Below, piece after piece: positions 53,774-62,847 of a stretch of DNA of 64,000 nucleotides. The position numbers and the translations under genes were made by a program. Under the pieces are notes generated by a model. The model was not told the DNA's origin and ran no database searches. It worked only from the letters and a program-made list of their open reading frames with translations. The first letter of the stretch is position 1. Each line of letters opens with the position of its first letter. This DNA is from Sphingomonas beigongshangi (GTDB lineage: Bacteria > Pseudomonadota > Alphaproteobacteria > Sphingomonadales > Sphingomonadaceae), in the NCBI RefSeq assembly GCF_016820445.1, contig NZ_JADHDT010000009.1, positions 1 to 64,000 on the forward strand, given 5' to 3'.

Positions 53774-55060
53774 ATGGCCGGGGGGCAGGGGGCGTTTCAT
53801 CCGATCGGTGGCAGGATAGCGGGGCAACGGCGAATGATGGGGCTGGCCGACGGCGACGCGCATCCTCCGTCGCGCCGGATGCCCCCGCGCATGCCGTTCC
53901 GCCGCGTGTTCCTGTGGCTTCCGGCCGCTCTGCTCCTGTCCGGCAGTGTCGTCGCCACCGGCCAGTCGCTCGACCAGCAGCGTGAACGTCTGGCCGCGGC
54001 GAAACGCGATTCGGCGCTGGCGGTCGCGCGTGCGCGGGCGCTCGGCCGACGCGCCGCCGCCGAGCGCAACGCCGCCGATCGGGCAAGGGCGCAGGAGGCG
54101 GCGCTGGCCGCGCGCGTGACCGCGGCGGAGGCGAACCTGGCGGCGGCCGAGGCGCGCCGGCAGCTCGTCGCGCTGCTGCTCGCACGCCAGCGGGCCGATC
54201 TGGCGGCGCGGCAGGCGCCGGTGGCACGATTGCTCGCGGCGCTGCAGGCCCTGGCGCGTCGACCGGCGATCGTCGCCGTCGCCCAGCCAGGATCGGTCGA
54301 CGACCTCGTCCACGTCCGGGCGGTACTGGGCGGCGCCCTGCCGGCGATACGCGCGGCGACGGTGCAGGTCCGTGGCGCGATCGACCGGACACGGGCGCTG
54401 CAGGCGCAGGCGGCACTCGCCGAGGGCGTGCTGCGCGAGGGTCGGGCGCGACTGGAGGCGGATCGAACGCAGCTCGCCGCGCTCGAGGCGGCGCATCGCG
54501 CACGCAGCCGGACGCTCGGTCATGATGCGATGAGCGAGGAGGATCGCGCGCTGGCGCTGGGCGAACGCGCGCGCGATCTGGTCGACCGGCTGGCGCAGGC
54601 GGACGATGCGCAGGCGACCGCCTCGGACCTCGCCGCCTTGCCCGGGCCACTGCCGCGCCCGCTGGCCCCGGGCGCCACCGCGCCGGCCCATCCGACGAGT
54701 GTCTATCGCCTGCCGGTGCGGGGAAGGCTCGTCACCGGATTCGACGAATTGTCCGCGGCCGGCGTCCGCGCGCGCGGCCTGACCTTCGTCGTGCAGCCCG
54801 GCGCCACGGTCGTCGCGCCCGCGGCGGGCATCGTGCGCTATGCCTGGCGGTTCCGCGACTATGGCACGATCGTCATCCTCGATCACGGCGACGGCTGGAC
54901 CAGCCTCGTCACGGGATTGGCCGCCACGGCGGTGAAGCCCGGTGTGCGGGTCGCGGCCGGGGCGATCATCGGCCGGGCGCGCGTCGGCGACGAGCCGGAA
55001 GTCTCGGTGGAATTGCGTCGCCGGGGACGGCCCATGGATATCGTCGCGCTGCTGGATTGA
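53774..55060 (+). CDS. envC: Murein hydrolase activator EnvC-like (M23 peptidase fold)
   Basis: 428-residue exported coiled-coil protein with a C-terminal LytM/M23 domain. The signal segment FLWLPAALLLSGSVVATG is followed by an alanine-rich coiled coil to about residue 290, then the LytM domain (LPVRGRLVTGFDELSAAGVR, VVAPAAGIVRYAWRFRDYGT, ILDHGDGWTSLVTGLAA). The usual zinc ligands are partly replaced, in keeping with an activator of amidases rather than a hydrolase. ATG 53774 has GGAGGG upstream but gives 35 extra residues before the signal; ATG 53879 or 53891 would fit a normal signal peptide. It starts two bases after rlmH. Confidence 0.86.
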   Translation: MAGGQGAFHPIGGRIAGQRRMMGLADGDAHPPSRRMPPRMPFRRVFLWLPAALLLSGSVVATGQSLDQQRERLAAAKRDSALAVARARALGRRAAAERNAADRARAQEAALAARVTAAEANLAAAEARRQLVALLLARQRADLAARQAPVARLLAALQALARRPAIVAVAQPGSVDDLVHVRAVLGGALPAIRAATVQVRGAIDRTRALQAQAALAEGVLREGRARLEADRTQLAALEAAHRARSRTLGHDAMSEEDRALALGERARDLVDRLAQADDAQATASDLAALPGPLPRPLAPGATAPAHPTSVYRLPVRGRLVTGFDELSAAGVRARGLTFVVQPGATVVAPAAGIVRYAWRFRDYGTIVILDHGDGWTSLVTGLAATAVKPGVRVAAGAIIGRARVGDEPEVSVELRRRGRPMDIVALLD

Positions 55061-55158
55061 TGCGCCCGCTCAGCCGCGGTTAAGCCGGGCGCGCGCTTTG
55101 ATTGCGGCCAGAACTCGGCTAGGGTGACCGACGCTTTTCAGTGCCTTCAGGAATTTCG

Positions 55159-56520
55159 ATGGCCCGTCCGCTGCTTACCGCGACCGCGATTGTCGGCTCG
55201 CTCTGCCTGATCCCGCTCGCGACGCAGGCGATGGCCGCCGTCGACACCGACACCTATCGCGAGTTCGATCAGTTCCTCGACGTGTTCAACCGCGTGAAGG
55301 CCGATTACGTCGACAAGGTCGACGACAAGACGCTGATCAAGGGTGCGATCCAGGGCATGCTCGCCGCGCTGGACCCGCATTCGAGTTATGTCGACGCGCT
55401 CGACTATGACAATCTGCGCATTCAGACGGAGGGTAATTACGGCGGCCTCGGTCTGACGGTGCAGATGGAGGACGGCGCGGTGAAGGTCGTCGCGCCGCAG
55501 GAGGACACGCCCGCCTATCGCGCCGGGGTCAAGTCCGGCGACTATATCACGCATATCGACGGCAAGCTGATCTACGGCGAGACGCTGGACGAGGCGATCG
55601 GCCTGATGCGCGGCAAGCCCGGCACCAAGATCAGCCTCACGCTCGTGCGCCCCGGTACCGACAAGCCGATCGACGTCACGATGAACCGCGAGGTGATCGT
55701 CCAGAAGCCGGTGAAGTGGGAAGTCCGCGGCGACGTCGGCTACATCAATATCAACACCTTCTCCGAAAACACCGGCGCCGACACGCGTGCGGCGATCATG
55801 GCGATCGACAAGAGCCTGGGGCATCGCCCGCTCGGCTATGTCGTCGACCTGCGCGACAATGGCGGCGGCCTGCTGACGCAGGCGATCGCGGTCAGCGACG
55901 CCTTCCTCGACCATGGCGAGATCGTCTCGCAGCGCGGCCGCGAGAAGAGCGACATCGAGCGCTATTTCGCCAAGCCCGGCGACGATGCGCACGGCCTTCC
56001 CGTGATCGTGCTGACCAATCCCGGCACCGCCTCCGCCTCCGAGATCGTCGCGGGTGCGCTACAGGATCATCACCGCGCGCTGATCATGGGCGAGCGGACC
56101 TTCGGCAAGGGTTCGGTGCAGACGCTGCTGCCGCTCGGCCCAAAGACCGCGCTGCGCCTGACGACGGCGCGATACTATACGCCGTCGGGCCGCAGCGTGC
56201 AGGAAGGCGGTATCGTGCCGGACATCAAGGTACCCGAGATCAGCGATCCCGACTTCAAGTCGCGCCCCGTCTTCCGCGAGGCGGACCTGCGGCGCCACCT
56301 GATCAACGAGGTCAAGGCGGACGACAAGATCCTGGAAGAGGATACGAAGGACGATCCGCGCTTCGGCATGACGGCGGAGCAGCTGAAGAAGCAGGGGATC
56401 GACGACTTCCAGCTCTATTACGCGCTGAAGACGATCGCCCGGCTTGGCGGACCGGCGCAGATCGCGGCCGCGACCAAGCCGCGCCCCGTCAAGACGCCGC
56501 CCACCGCGACCGCGCAGTGA
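55159..56520 (+). CDS. ctpA: C-terminal processing peptidase CtpA (S41)
   Basis: 453-residue exported serine protease. A signal peptide (LLTATAIVGSLCLIPLATQA), N-terminal helical region, PDZ domain (NYGGLGLTVQMEDGAVKVVA, GVKSGDYITHIDG) and S41 domain. The catalytic Ser292 lies in NPGTASASEIVAGALQD and Lys317 in FGKGSVQTLLP. It trims or degrades periplasmic proteins, probably with the murein hydrolases. GTG 55141 is in frame, but ATG 55159 has AGGAA six bases before it. It follows envC as in many alphaproteobacteria. Confidence 0.95.
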   Translation: MARPLLTATAIVGSLCLIPLATQAMAAVDTDTYREFDQFLDVFNRVKADYVDKVDDKTLIKGAIQGMLAALDPHSSYVDALDYDNLRIQTEGNYGGLGLTVQMEDGAVKVVAPQEDTPAYRAGVKSGDYITHIDGKLIYGETLDEAIGLMRGKPGTKISLTLVRPGTDKPIDVTMNREVIVQKPVKWEVRGDVGYININTFSENTGADTRAAIMAIDKSLGHRPLGYVVDLRDNGGGLLTQAIAVSDAFLDHGEIVSQRGREKSDIERYFAKPGDDAHGLPVIVLTNPGTASASEIVAGALQDHHRALIMGERTFGKGSVQTLLPLGPKTALRLTTARYYTPSGRSVQEGGIVPDIKVPEISDPDFKSRPVFREADLRRHLINEVKADDKILEEDTKDDPRFGMTAEQLKKQGIDDFQLYYALKTIARLGGPAQIAAATKPRPVKTPPTATAQ

Positions 56521-56530
56521 CCGGCCGGCG

Positions 56531-57013
56531 ATGACGCGCAACGAACGACTCGCGCGCCTGCTGGCGCTGCTGATCCCGGCGGCCTTGCTCGCCGGCGCCT
56601 GGGGCTCGCAGATCTTCGGCCATCTCTATCCGTGCGAGATGTGCCACTGGCAGCGCTGGCCGCATTATGCCGCGCTGCCCTTCGCGCTGCTCGCCTTCGT
56701 CGTGCCGCAGCGGAGCGTCGCCAAGACCTGCGTCATCCTCGCCGCGCTGCTGATCGCCGTATCCGGCGCGATCGGCGTCGCGCATGCGGGTGTCGAATAT
56801 CATTGGTGGAACGGCTTCACCGCCTGCACCTCGACGGTCGACATGCGCGGAATGAACGCGGCGGACCGCCTCGCCGCGCTGATGAAGGCGCCGGTCGTGC
56901 GCTGCGACGCGCCGCAGTGGACGCTGGCCGGCATCTCGCTCGCCGGCTTCAACGCGATCTTCTCGCTCGGTGGTGCGTTCACCATCCTGATGCTGATGAG
57001 GAAGAGCCGATGA
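56531..57013 (+). CDS. Disulfide bond formation protein B family
   Basis: 160-residue inner-membrane protein with four helices. The first redox pair is in YPCEMCHW (Cys35, Cys38), and the second in the periplasmic loop, Cys99 (FTACTS) and Cys125 (VVRCDAPQ). It would reoxidise a DsbA-like protein and pass electrons to quinone. The neighbour coq7 makes that quinone. The start is ATG 56531, ten bases after ctpA; the stop overlaps coq7. Confidence 0.9.
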   Translation: MTRNERLARLLALLIPAALLAGAWGSQIFGHLYPCEMCHWQRWPHYAALPFALLAFVVPQRSVAKTCVILAALLIAVSGAIGVAHAGVEYHWWNGFTACTSTVDMRGMNAADRLAALMKAPVVRCDAPQWTLAGISLAGFNAIFSLGGAFTILMLMRKSR

Positions 57014-57552
57014 GCAAAGCCAGCTGGAAGCCCGGCGACCGGCGCGAGCCGGTGAAGGCGATGATCCGCGTCGACCAGGCGGGGGAATATGGCGCGACGC
57101 GCATCTATGCCGGTCAGCTCGCGGTGCTGGGCGATCGCCACCCGGCGAGCCGCGCGATCCACCACATGGCGGTGCAGGAAGAACGCCACCGTGCCTTCTT
57201 CGACCGGATGATCGCGGATCGCGGCGTGCGCCCGACGCTGATGCAGCCGTTCTGGAATGTCGCCGGCTTCGCGCTCGGTGCCGTGACCGCTGCGATGGGG
57301 CCGGAGGCGGCGATGGCCTGCACCGCCGCGGTCGAGACCGAGATCGACAAACACTATCAGGCGCAGCGCGACGAGCTGGGCGACAGCGACCCCGAACTCG
57401 CCGGCGCGATCGCCGATTTCCAGGCGGAAGAGCTGGAGCATCGCGACCACGCGATCGGTGCGGGCGCGGAGAATGCGGTGGCCTATCCGGTGATGTTCGG
57501 GCTGATCCGGCTCGGCTGCAAGGCCGCGATTGCCGCCGCCAAGCGGATCTGA
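57010..57552 (+). CDS. coq7: Demethoxyubiquinone hydroxylase Coq7
   Basis: 180-residue di-iron monooxygenase for a late step of ubiquinone synthesis. The iron ligands are visible in DQAGEYGATRIY (first Glu), VQEERHRAFF, AAVETEIDKHY and EELEHRDHA. It overlaps the dsbB-like stop by four bases (ATGA), so they are coupled. It indicates ubiquinone as the respiratory quinone. The Coq7 (rather than UbiF) form is usual in alphaproteobacteria. Confidence 0.95.
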   Translation: MSKASWKPGDRREPVKAMIRVDQAGEYGATRIYAGQLAVLGDRHPASRAIHHMAVQEERHRAFFDRMIADRGVRPTLMQPFWNVAGFALGAVTAAMGPEAAMACTAAVETEIDKHYQAQRDELGDSDPELAGAIADFQAEELEHRDHAIGAGAENAVAYPVMFGLIRLGCKAAIAAAKRI

Positions 57553-57565
57553 CGGGAGAAGAACC

Positions 57566-58072
57566 ATGTCTATCGCGATCCTGGCGCTGATGCTTGCGGG
57601 CTCGCCCGCGCTCGCGCAGCAGGTAACGCAACCCCAAGCCGCGCCGGCGGCCGCGCCGGCCGCGACGCAGGTGTCGCCCACCCCGGCGCTGCCCGGCGCG
57701 GTCATGCTGAAGCCCGCGGAAAAGCCTGGGGAGGTCGCCAAGCGGGCGCCGATCAACGGCGTGCTCGTCCTCTACGGCAACGAGCGCTGTCCGACGAACA
57801 CCAACGGCGACGAGATCGTCGTGTGCGAGCGCCGCAGCGCGCAGGAGCAATATCGCGTCCCCAAGGAACTGCGCGAATTCCAGGTGACGCCGCAGAACCA
57901 GAGCTGGGCCGCGCGCGCGCAGGGCGTGCTCGACACCGGCGTCGGCGTTTCGAGTACGGGCAGCTGTTCCGTCGTCGGCGCGAGTGGCCAGTCCGGCTGT
58001 TTCGCGCAGGCCGCGCGGGCGGCGCGCGCCGAGCGGCAGCAGCAAAAGGCGGAAGAAGCGCGCATCCCCTGA
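57566..58072 (+). CDS. Secreted hypothetical protein
   Basis: 168-residue exported protein. The signal peptide is MSIAILALMLAGSPALAQ, then a Pro/Ala-rich linker and a conserved-looking ERCPTNTNGDEIVVCERRSA with two cysteines, followed by QEQYRVPKELREFQVTP and VGVSSTGSCSVVGASGQSGC near the end. GGGAG precedes ATG 57566. Proteins with the NGDEIVVC motif are common in sphingomonads; the role is unknown. It starts 13 bases after coq7. Confidence 0.72.
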   Translation: MSIAILALMLAGSPALAQQVTQPQAAPAAAPAATQVSPTPALPGAVMLKPAEKPGEVAKRAPINGVLVLYGNERCPTNTNGDEIVVCERRSAQEQYRVPKELREFQVTPQNQSWAARAQGVLDTGVGVSSTGSCSVVGASGQSGCFAQAARAARAERQQQKAEEARIP

Positions 58073-58348
58073 GCGGGGCGCAGCGTATCGCGCTGGCAGC
58101 CCACGCGCGTTGCCTGCAGAGTAGATACGTAGCGCGGTCCCTCTCGCAACGACTGCGACCGGTCTCGGACGGCCGTGAAACACGGCGTGACGTGCCGCCG
58201 GACGACGGGACATGACGGGCCCGGCCAGCGCCGCAAAGGCGCCGAGGCCGTATCTGTCATGACGGCGGAACGGGAGGCGGCTCTTCCCGCTGGCCGCTTG
58301 GCCCGATAGGATCCGCCCGAGATCGATGAGACCGGGGGGACTCGCATC

Positions 58349-58861
58349 ATGGCCACCACCGTTTCCGTCAGCCGCGCCGCATCGCCGCCGCTCGCCGCAG
58401 ACCGCTACGAACGCATCCTCGCCTATGCCGCCGCAATGCTACTTGCCGTCGTGCTCGTCGCCATCGCGCGCGGCCATGCCGAATGGCCGCGCGTACCACC
58501 TCTGGTCTGGGCGCATCTCCTCACGATCCTCGTCGCGCTCGCACTGACGCCGGTCATGCTGCTGGGGCGGCGGGGGGATCGGCGGCACCGCCAGCTGGGC
58601 ACGATCTGGGTCGTCGCGATGATGCTGACCGCGCTGCTCTCGTTCGGCATCCGCCAGACCAATCACGGGGCCTTCAGCGCGATCCATCTGCTCTCCGCCT
58701 TCACCCTGGTGCAGGTGCCACTGCTATGGTGGTCGGCACGCACGCATCGGGTCGCACGGCATCGGGGCGCCGTCCGCGCCATGGTGACGGGCGCGCTGCT
58801 GATCGCCGGGGTCTTCACCTTCCCCTTCGGCCGGATGCTCGGCCATTGGCTGTTTGGCTGA
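58349..58861 (+). CDS. DUF2306-like four-helix membrane protein
   Basis: 170-residue membrane protein with four helices (AAAMLLAVVLVAIARG, HLLTILVALALTPVMLLG, TIWVVAMMLTALLSFGI, VTGALLIAGVFTFPFG). The conserved points are a His in WAHLLTI, RRHRQLGTIW and HLLSAFTLVQVPLLWW, as in DUF2306 proteins; a heme or quinone role has been guessed for that family but is not established. GGGGGG lies before the ATG. The stop overlaps the next gene. Confidence 0.75.
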   Translation: MATTVSVSRAASPPLAADRYERILAYAAAMLLAVVLVAIARGHAEWPRVPPLVWAHLLTILVALALTPVMLLGRRGDRRHRQLGTIWVVAMMLTALLSFGIRQTNHGAFSAIHLLSAFTLVQVPLLWWSARTHRVARHRGAVRAMVTGALLIAGVFTFPFGRMLGHWLFG

Positions 58862-60260
58862 CACGAGCGTGCGCGGCGTCCGTATCGTCCTGTTCGCGCT
58901 GGTCTGGTTCAGTTGCGCCTGGTTCGGATCGTGGGAGCTCAACCCCAACAACGCGACGCGCATGTTCGCCGCCATGAGCCTGGCCGAGGGCGAGCACGGC
59001 GCGATCGACCGCTATCAGACGCTGACGATCGACAAGGCGATGTTCGACGGCCATTACTATCTCGACAAGGCGCCGGGCATGACGGTGATGGCGCTCCCCG
59101 CGGTCATGCTGGCGGACGCCGTGACGGGCCGGCGGGGCACCGACTTCGGCGCCTTTCCGGTCGGCCCGGACTTCGAGCGCATGCTCCGGTTGCGGACCCG
59201 GATGGCGGCGGCGAGCGGCGCTGCGGTGCTCACCGCGCTGGCGGCGGTGGCGCTGTTCGACATGGGCCTGATCCTGACGGGTAGCGCGGCGGCGGCGCTG
59301 TTCGCCAGCCTGGGCTTCGCGCTCGGCACGCCGATCTGGGGCTGGTCGACGACGGTGATGGGCCACGCGCCCGTCGCGGCCTTGTACGCGATCGCCGTGT
59401 GGGCGATCGTGCGCGGCACCGACGGTGGCAGGATCCATGCGGCGCTGGCGGGTCTCGCGCTCGGCTGGGCGGTGGCGATCGAGCATCAGGCCATCTTCGC
59501 CGGCTTGCCCCTCGCGGTGCTCGCCCTTTGGCGCGCGCGCCTGCGCGTCGACATGATCGCATGGACGGCGACCTTCGTGCTCAGCGGTCTTGCCGCCCTG
59601 CTGCCGCTGATCGCGTACGACGCGCTCGTCCTCGGCGATCCGTTCCGGGTCGGCTATGCGGGCGTCGTCGGATGGGACGGGATGCACAGCGGCCTGTTCG
59701 GGCTAGGCTGGCCGCAGCCGCGCGCACTGGTTGCGATCCTGTTCGGCCGGCAGATCGGCCTGATCTGGGTCGCGCCACTGTTGCTGATCGCGCCGGCAGG
59801 GCTGGCGCTGATGACCGCGTCGCCTCGCCAGCGCGCGCTCGCGGTCGCCTGTCTCGCTAGCGCGGCGATCGCGCTGCTCGTCAACGCCGCCTATGTCTAT
59901 TGGCAGGGCGGCAATACCACGGGACCCCGCCTCGCCATGCCGTCGGCCGGCCCGCTCGCCATCGGTCTCGCGGCGCTGTGGGCGGCGCTGCCCCGCGGCT
60001 GGATGCGTGGAGCCGCCGCGGCGCTACTCGCGGTGTCGATCGCGCTCAACGCCGCGATCGCGTCCGCGGAGATATTCGCGCCGCCGACGACGCCCTTTCC
60101 AGTGTGGGACGGCGTGCTCGCCGATCGCTTCGCGCACGGTGACCTGCGCACCGTCGCGAGCGAGTGGTTCGGCTGGCACCCTTGGTACGGTTTCGCCCTC
60201 TGGGCGACACTCGCACTGCCGATGCTCGGCTGGCTTGCCGACCGCGTCAGGCGCGCCTGA
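58854..60260 (+). CDS. Multi-pass membrane protein, GT-C glycosyltransferase-like
   Basis: 468-residue protein with about eleven membrane helices. The N-terminal loop holds SWELNPNNATRMFAAMSLAE and DGHYYLDKAPGMTVMALPAV, with acidic residues and the AxGDxxxDKxPG-like pattern seen in lipid-linked sugar transferases of the GT-C fold. The loop QGGNTTGPRLAMPSAGP lies near the C-terminus. The donor and acceptor are unknown. The start is uncertain: TTG 58854 overlaps the previous gene, and GTG 58869 also fits. The C-terminal end overlaps the convergent dedA gene by 14 bases. Confidence 0.72.
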   Translation: MADTSVRGVRIVLFALVWFSCAWFGSWELNPNNATRMFAAMSLAEGEHGAIDRYQTLTIDKAMFDGHYYLDKAPGMTVMALPAVMLADAVTGRRGTDFGAFPVGPDFERMLRLRTRMAAASGAAVLTALAAVALFDMGLILTGSAAAALFASLGFALGTPIWGWSTTVMGHAPVAALYAIAVWAIVRGTDGGRIHAALAGLALGWAVAIEHQAIFAGLPLAVLALWRARLRVDMIAWTATFVLSGLAALLPLIAYDALVLGDPFRVGYAGVVGWDGMHSGLFGLGWPQPRALVAILFGRQIGLIWVAPLLLIAPAGLALMTASPRQRALAVACLASAAIALLVNAAYVYWQGGNTTGPRLAMPSAGPLAIGLAALWAALPRGWMRGAAAALLAVSIALNAAIASAEIFAPPTTPFPVWDGVLADRFAHGDLRTVASEWFGWHPWYGFALWATLALPMLGWLADRVRRA

Positions 60261-60876
60261 GGCCGCGGATGCGGTGCCAGATGTAGAAGGCGACCAGCGC
60301 GACGAGGACGATGCCGATCAGCAGGTCGGCGCGGTGGAAGGCCGCCTTGACGCGCGGGTCGCTGTTCCACTTGTCGCCCAGCCGCATACCGACCCAGGCG
60401 AGGCCGAAGCACCACGGCCATGACCCGATGAACGTGTAGACGTGGAACGGCACCAGCCGCATCCGCGCGACGCCGGCGGGGAAGGCGATGAAGCTGCGGA
60501 TCACCGGCAGCAGCCGGCCGATCAGCACCGCGATCCCGCCCCAGCGTGCGAAGAAGCGGTCCGCCGCGTCGAGTTCGCCCGGTCCGATCAGCAGATACCG
60601 GCCCCAGCGCTCGGCCACCGGGCGTCCGCCGCGCTTGCCGATCTCATAGGCGACGATCGACCCCAAGTTGCAGCCGATCGCGCCTGCGGTCGCGGCCAGA
60701 TAGAGGTCGAACCGCCCCGTCGAGACGAGGTACCCCGCGAACGGCATGATGATTTCGGACGGCAGCGGGATGCACGCGCTCTCGATCGCCATGAGCAGCG
60801 CGATGCCGACATAGCCGCCGCCGGAGATCACGCCGATGGTGAAGGTGGCGAGGACGCCCAGGATCTTCTCGAACAT
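60247..60876 (-). CDS. DedA family membrane protein
   Basis: 209-residue inner-membrane protein of the DedA/SNARE-associated family, linked to undecaprenyl phosphate or phospholipid flipping and membrane potential. The conserved parts are ACIPLPSEIIMPFAGYLV, IGCNLGSIVAYEIGKRGG and GGIAVLIGRLLPVIRSFIAF with AFPAGVARM. ATG 60876 begins MFEKILGVLATFTI. It is convergent with and overlaps the previous gene. Confidence 0.92.
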   Translation of the reverse strand: MFEKILGVLATFTIGVISGGGYVGIALLMAIESACIPLPSEIIMPFAGYLVSTGRFDLYLAATAGAIGCNLGSIVAYEIGKRGGRPVAERWGRYLLIGPGELDAADRFFARWGGIAVLIGRLLPVIRSFIAFPAGVARMRLVPFHVYTFIGSWPWCFGLAWVGMRLGDKWNSDPRVKAAFHRADLLIGIVLVALVAFYIWHRIRGLRRA

Positions 60877-60993
60877 GGGCGTGGGGCTTGGCCGATCGCG
60901 CGATCGAAGGAAAGGGGAGAACGGCACGGGGCATGGCGGTGGCCGCCGTCCGGCGCGTGGGAACCGCGGCGTGACTGGCGCGCTTGGCCGCAC

Positions 60994-61788
60994 ATGGACG
61001 ATTTCCAGCTCAACGACGGCCGCATCATGCCGCGGCTCGGCTTCGGTACCTATCAGATCCCCGACACCCAGGCAGCGGCGGCGGTGCGCCGCGCGCTCGA
61101 TGGCGGCGTTCGGCTGATCGATACGGCCGCCATCTACCACAACGAGCGCGGCGTCGGCGAAGGGATGCTGGGTTCGGACGCCTTCCTCACCACCAAATTG
61201 TGGAACGACCGACAGGGCGACGCGCAGGCGGCGCTGGACGAGAGCCTAGCGCTGCTCGGGCGCGACCAGGTCGACCTGTACCTGATCCATTGGCCCTCGC
61301 CTGCGCAGGACCGGTATGTCGATGCGTGGAAGGCGCTGGTCGACCTGCGCGACGCGGGCAGGACACGCTCCATCGGTGTGTCCAATTTCCTGCCCGAGCA
61401 TCTCGAGCGGATCGCCGACGCCACCGGGGTCATGCCCGCCGTCAATCAGATCGAGCTCCATCCGCGTCACCAGCGGCGGGAGGAGCGCGCGTTTCACGAG
61501 AAGCATGGCATCGTCACGCAAAGTTGGAGCCCGCTCGGCCAGGGCGGCGACCTGTTACGCGATCCGGCGATCGCGGCCGTCGCGGGGAAGCACGGCCGAT
61601 CGCCGGCGCAGGTCATTCTGGCGTGGCATCTCGCGCACGGCCTGTCCGTCATTCCCAAGGCGGCGGACCCGGACCATCTGGCCGACAATGTCGCGGCGGC
61701 GGGACTGGCCCTGGATGAAGACGACATCGCCGCGATCGACGCGCTCGACCGGGAGGAGCGCATCGGCCCGGATCCCCGCAGCTTCTGA
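60994..61788 (+). CDS. Aldo/keto reductase
   Basis: 264-residue NADPH-dependent reductase of the DkgA/DkgB type. The catalytic tetrad is visible: Asp and Tyr in RLIDTAAIYHNERGVG, Lys in LTTKLW, His in YLIHWPSP. SIGVSNF and VIPKAADPDHLADN (NADP-binding) are also present. The family reduces methylglyoxal, diketogulonate and related carbonyls; the substrate here is unknown. It is divergent from dedA. Confidence 0.93.
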   Translation: MDDFQLNDGRIMPRLGFGTYQIPDTQAAAAVRRALDGGVRLIDTAAIYHNERGVGEGMLGSDAFLTTKLWNDRQGDAQAALDESLALLGRDQVDLYLIHWPSPAQDRYVDAWKALVDLRDAGRTRSIGVSNFLPEHLERIADATGVMPAVNQIELHPRHQRREERAFHEKHGIVTQSWSPLGQGGDLLRDPAIAAVAGKHGRSPAQVILAWHLAHGLSVIPKAADPDHLADNVAAAGLALDEDDIAAIDALDREERIGPDPRSF

Positions 61789-61847
61789 CCCCCGAAGCCG
61801 GCGATCGGCGGCGCCCGCCGTCGTCGCCGCGGAAGCAGGGCTTTGCG

Positions 61848-62246
61848 TCAGGCGGCGGCCAGCGACACAAACAGCGCCTGTACGTCGGGCGGCGCGCCGT
61901 CGAGCGCGATCCGCATCCGCTCGGCCGGCACGGTCTCCCTGTCTCCGGGCAGATTTGCCATCGTCCAGTCCCCGAAGGCACGCACGTCCACGATCGCGTC
62001 GCTGAGGAAACGGATCTGTTCATGGCGCGGGTCGGCAAGGATGCGCCGTAATGTCGTCGCGACGCTTTCGGGCGGCCCTTCAAGCAACTGGACGTAGTGC
62101 GTGCCGTCGGTCCAGAGCAGACCCGAAAGACCATCGATGCCGTTGTTGCTGCGGGACTGGGTAAGGATGCCAGCCAGATCGCGGTTGCCCGCGCCGTCCC
62201 GCGCCCTGCTGCGATACACCACCCGCCGGTACGTCGTTGCGCTCAT
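61848..62246 (-). CDS. BLUF-domain blue-light photoreceptor
   Basis: 132-residue single-domain flavin photoreceptor. All key BLUF residues are present at a constant offset of ten from AppA: Tyr11, Asn35 (SRSNNGIDGLSGLLW), Gln53 (YVQLLEGPPE), Trp94 and Met96 (FGDWTMANLP). It senses blue light through flavin hydrogen-bond rearrangement. No output domain is fused, so it must act through a partner, which is not obvious nearby. It converges with the aldo/keto reductase gene. Confidence 0.93.
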   Translation of the reverse strand: MSATTYRRVVYRSRARDGAGNRDLAGILTQSRSNNGIDGLSGLLWTDGTHYVQLLEGPPESVATTLRRILADPRHEQIRFLSDAIVDVRAFGDWTMANLPGDRETVPAERMRIALDGAPPDVQALFVSLAAA

Positions 62247-62436
62247 CGATCCAAGTTAGGAATCCGTCCGGACAGCGTCGAGCCGTCGACGGCGGCATGA
62301 CGCGAATTTCATCAGCCGACGCGACAGGCCGACAGGGGGGTCGCCGCCGCACGGGCGCCGCATCCATTTTATTTTGACGGGACGAAGGCCGTTTCGCCCC
62401 GGCAGGTGTTCCCTTCCTGCGAGAAAGGAGATGACG

Positions 62437-62619
62437 ATGGCGAATGATCGGATAGTGGCTGTCGGTTTTCTGACTCAGCGCGATCTGGATGTCCTGGGCT
62501 CCGGCTTTCGGCGCATCGTGCCGCTGGCGGACGATCGCGCGTTCGACGACCTGCTCGCCCAGCTCGACCAGGTCCACGCGGAACCGACGCCGCACGGCAT
62601 GAAGCTGGAGACGGAGTAA
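62437..62619 (+). CDS. Small hypothetical protein
   Basis: 60-residue protein MANDRIVAVGFLTQRDLDVL, then FRRIVPLADDRAFDDLLAQL and TPHGMKLETE. GGAG stands six bases before ATG 62437, with another ATG at 62431 too close to the binding site. No family recognised. It lies between the divergent BLUF gene and the OYE-like gene. Confidence 0.55.
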   Translation: MANDRIVAVGFLTQRDLDVLGSGFRRIVPLADDRAFDDLLAQLDQVHAEPTPHGMKLETE

Positions 62620-62847
62620 GGTACGCCCCCGCGGCACGTGATCGACGCCAAGGGCGTATCGAACACGTCCCGCTCGGGGCAGCCTGGCGAGGGTCGGCAG
62701 AGGCCGTCCGCGCAAGAAGGATATGAGCGGCGGATGCCGCTTCCGGCTCCATGGTCCCCCGGGGGCGGACCATCCATGGTCCGCTTTGGCGGGCTTTGCC
62801 GCTTGCGTGCCGTGGCACCGGATCGCGTCTCGAACGTAGAGGCTGCC

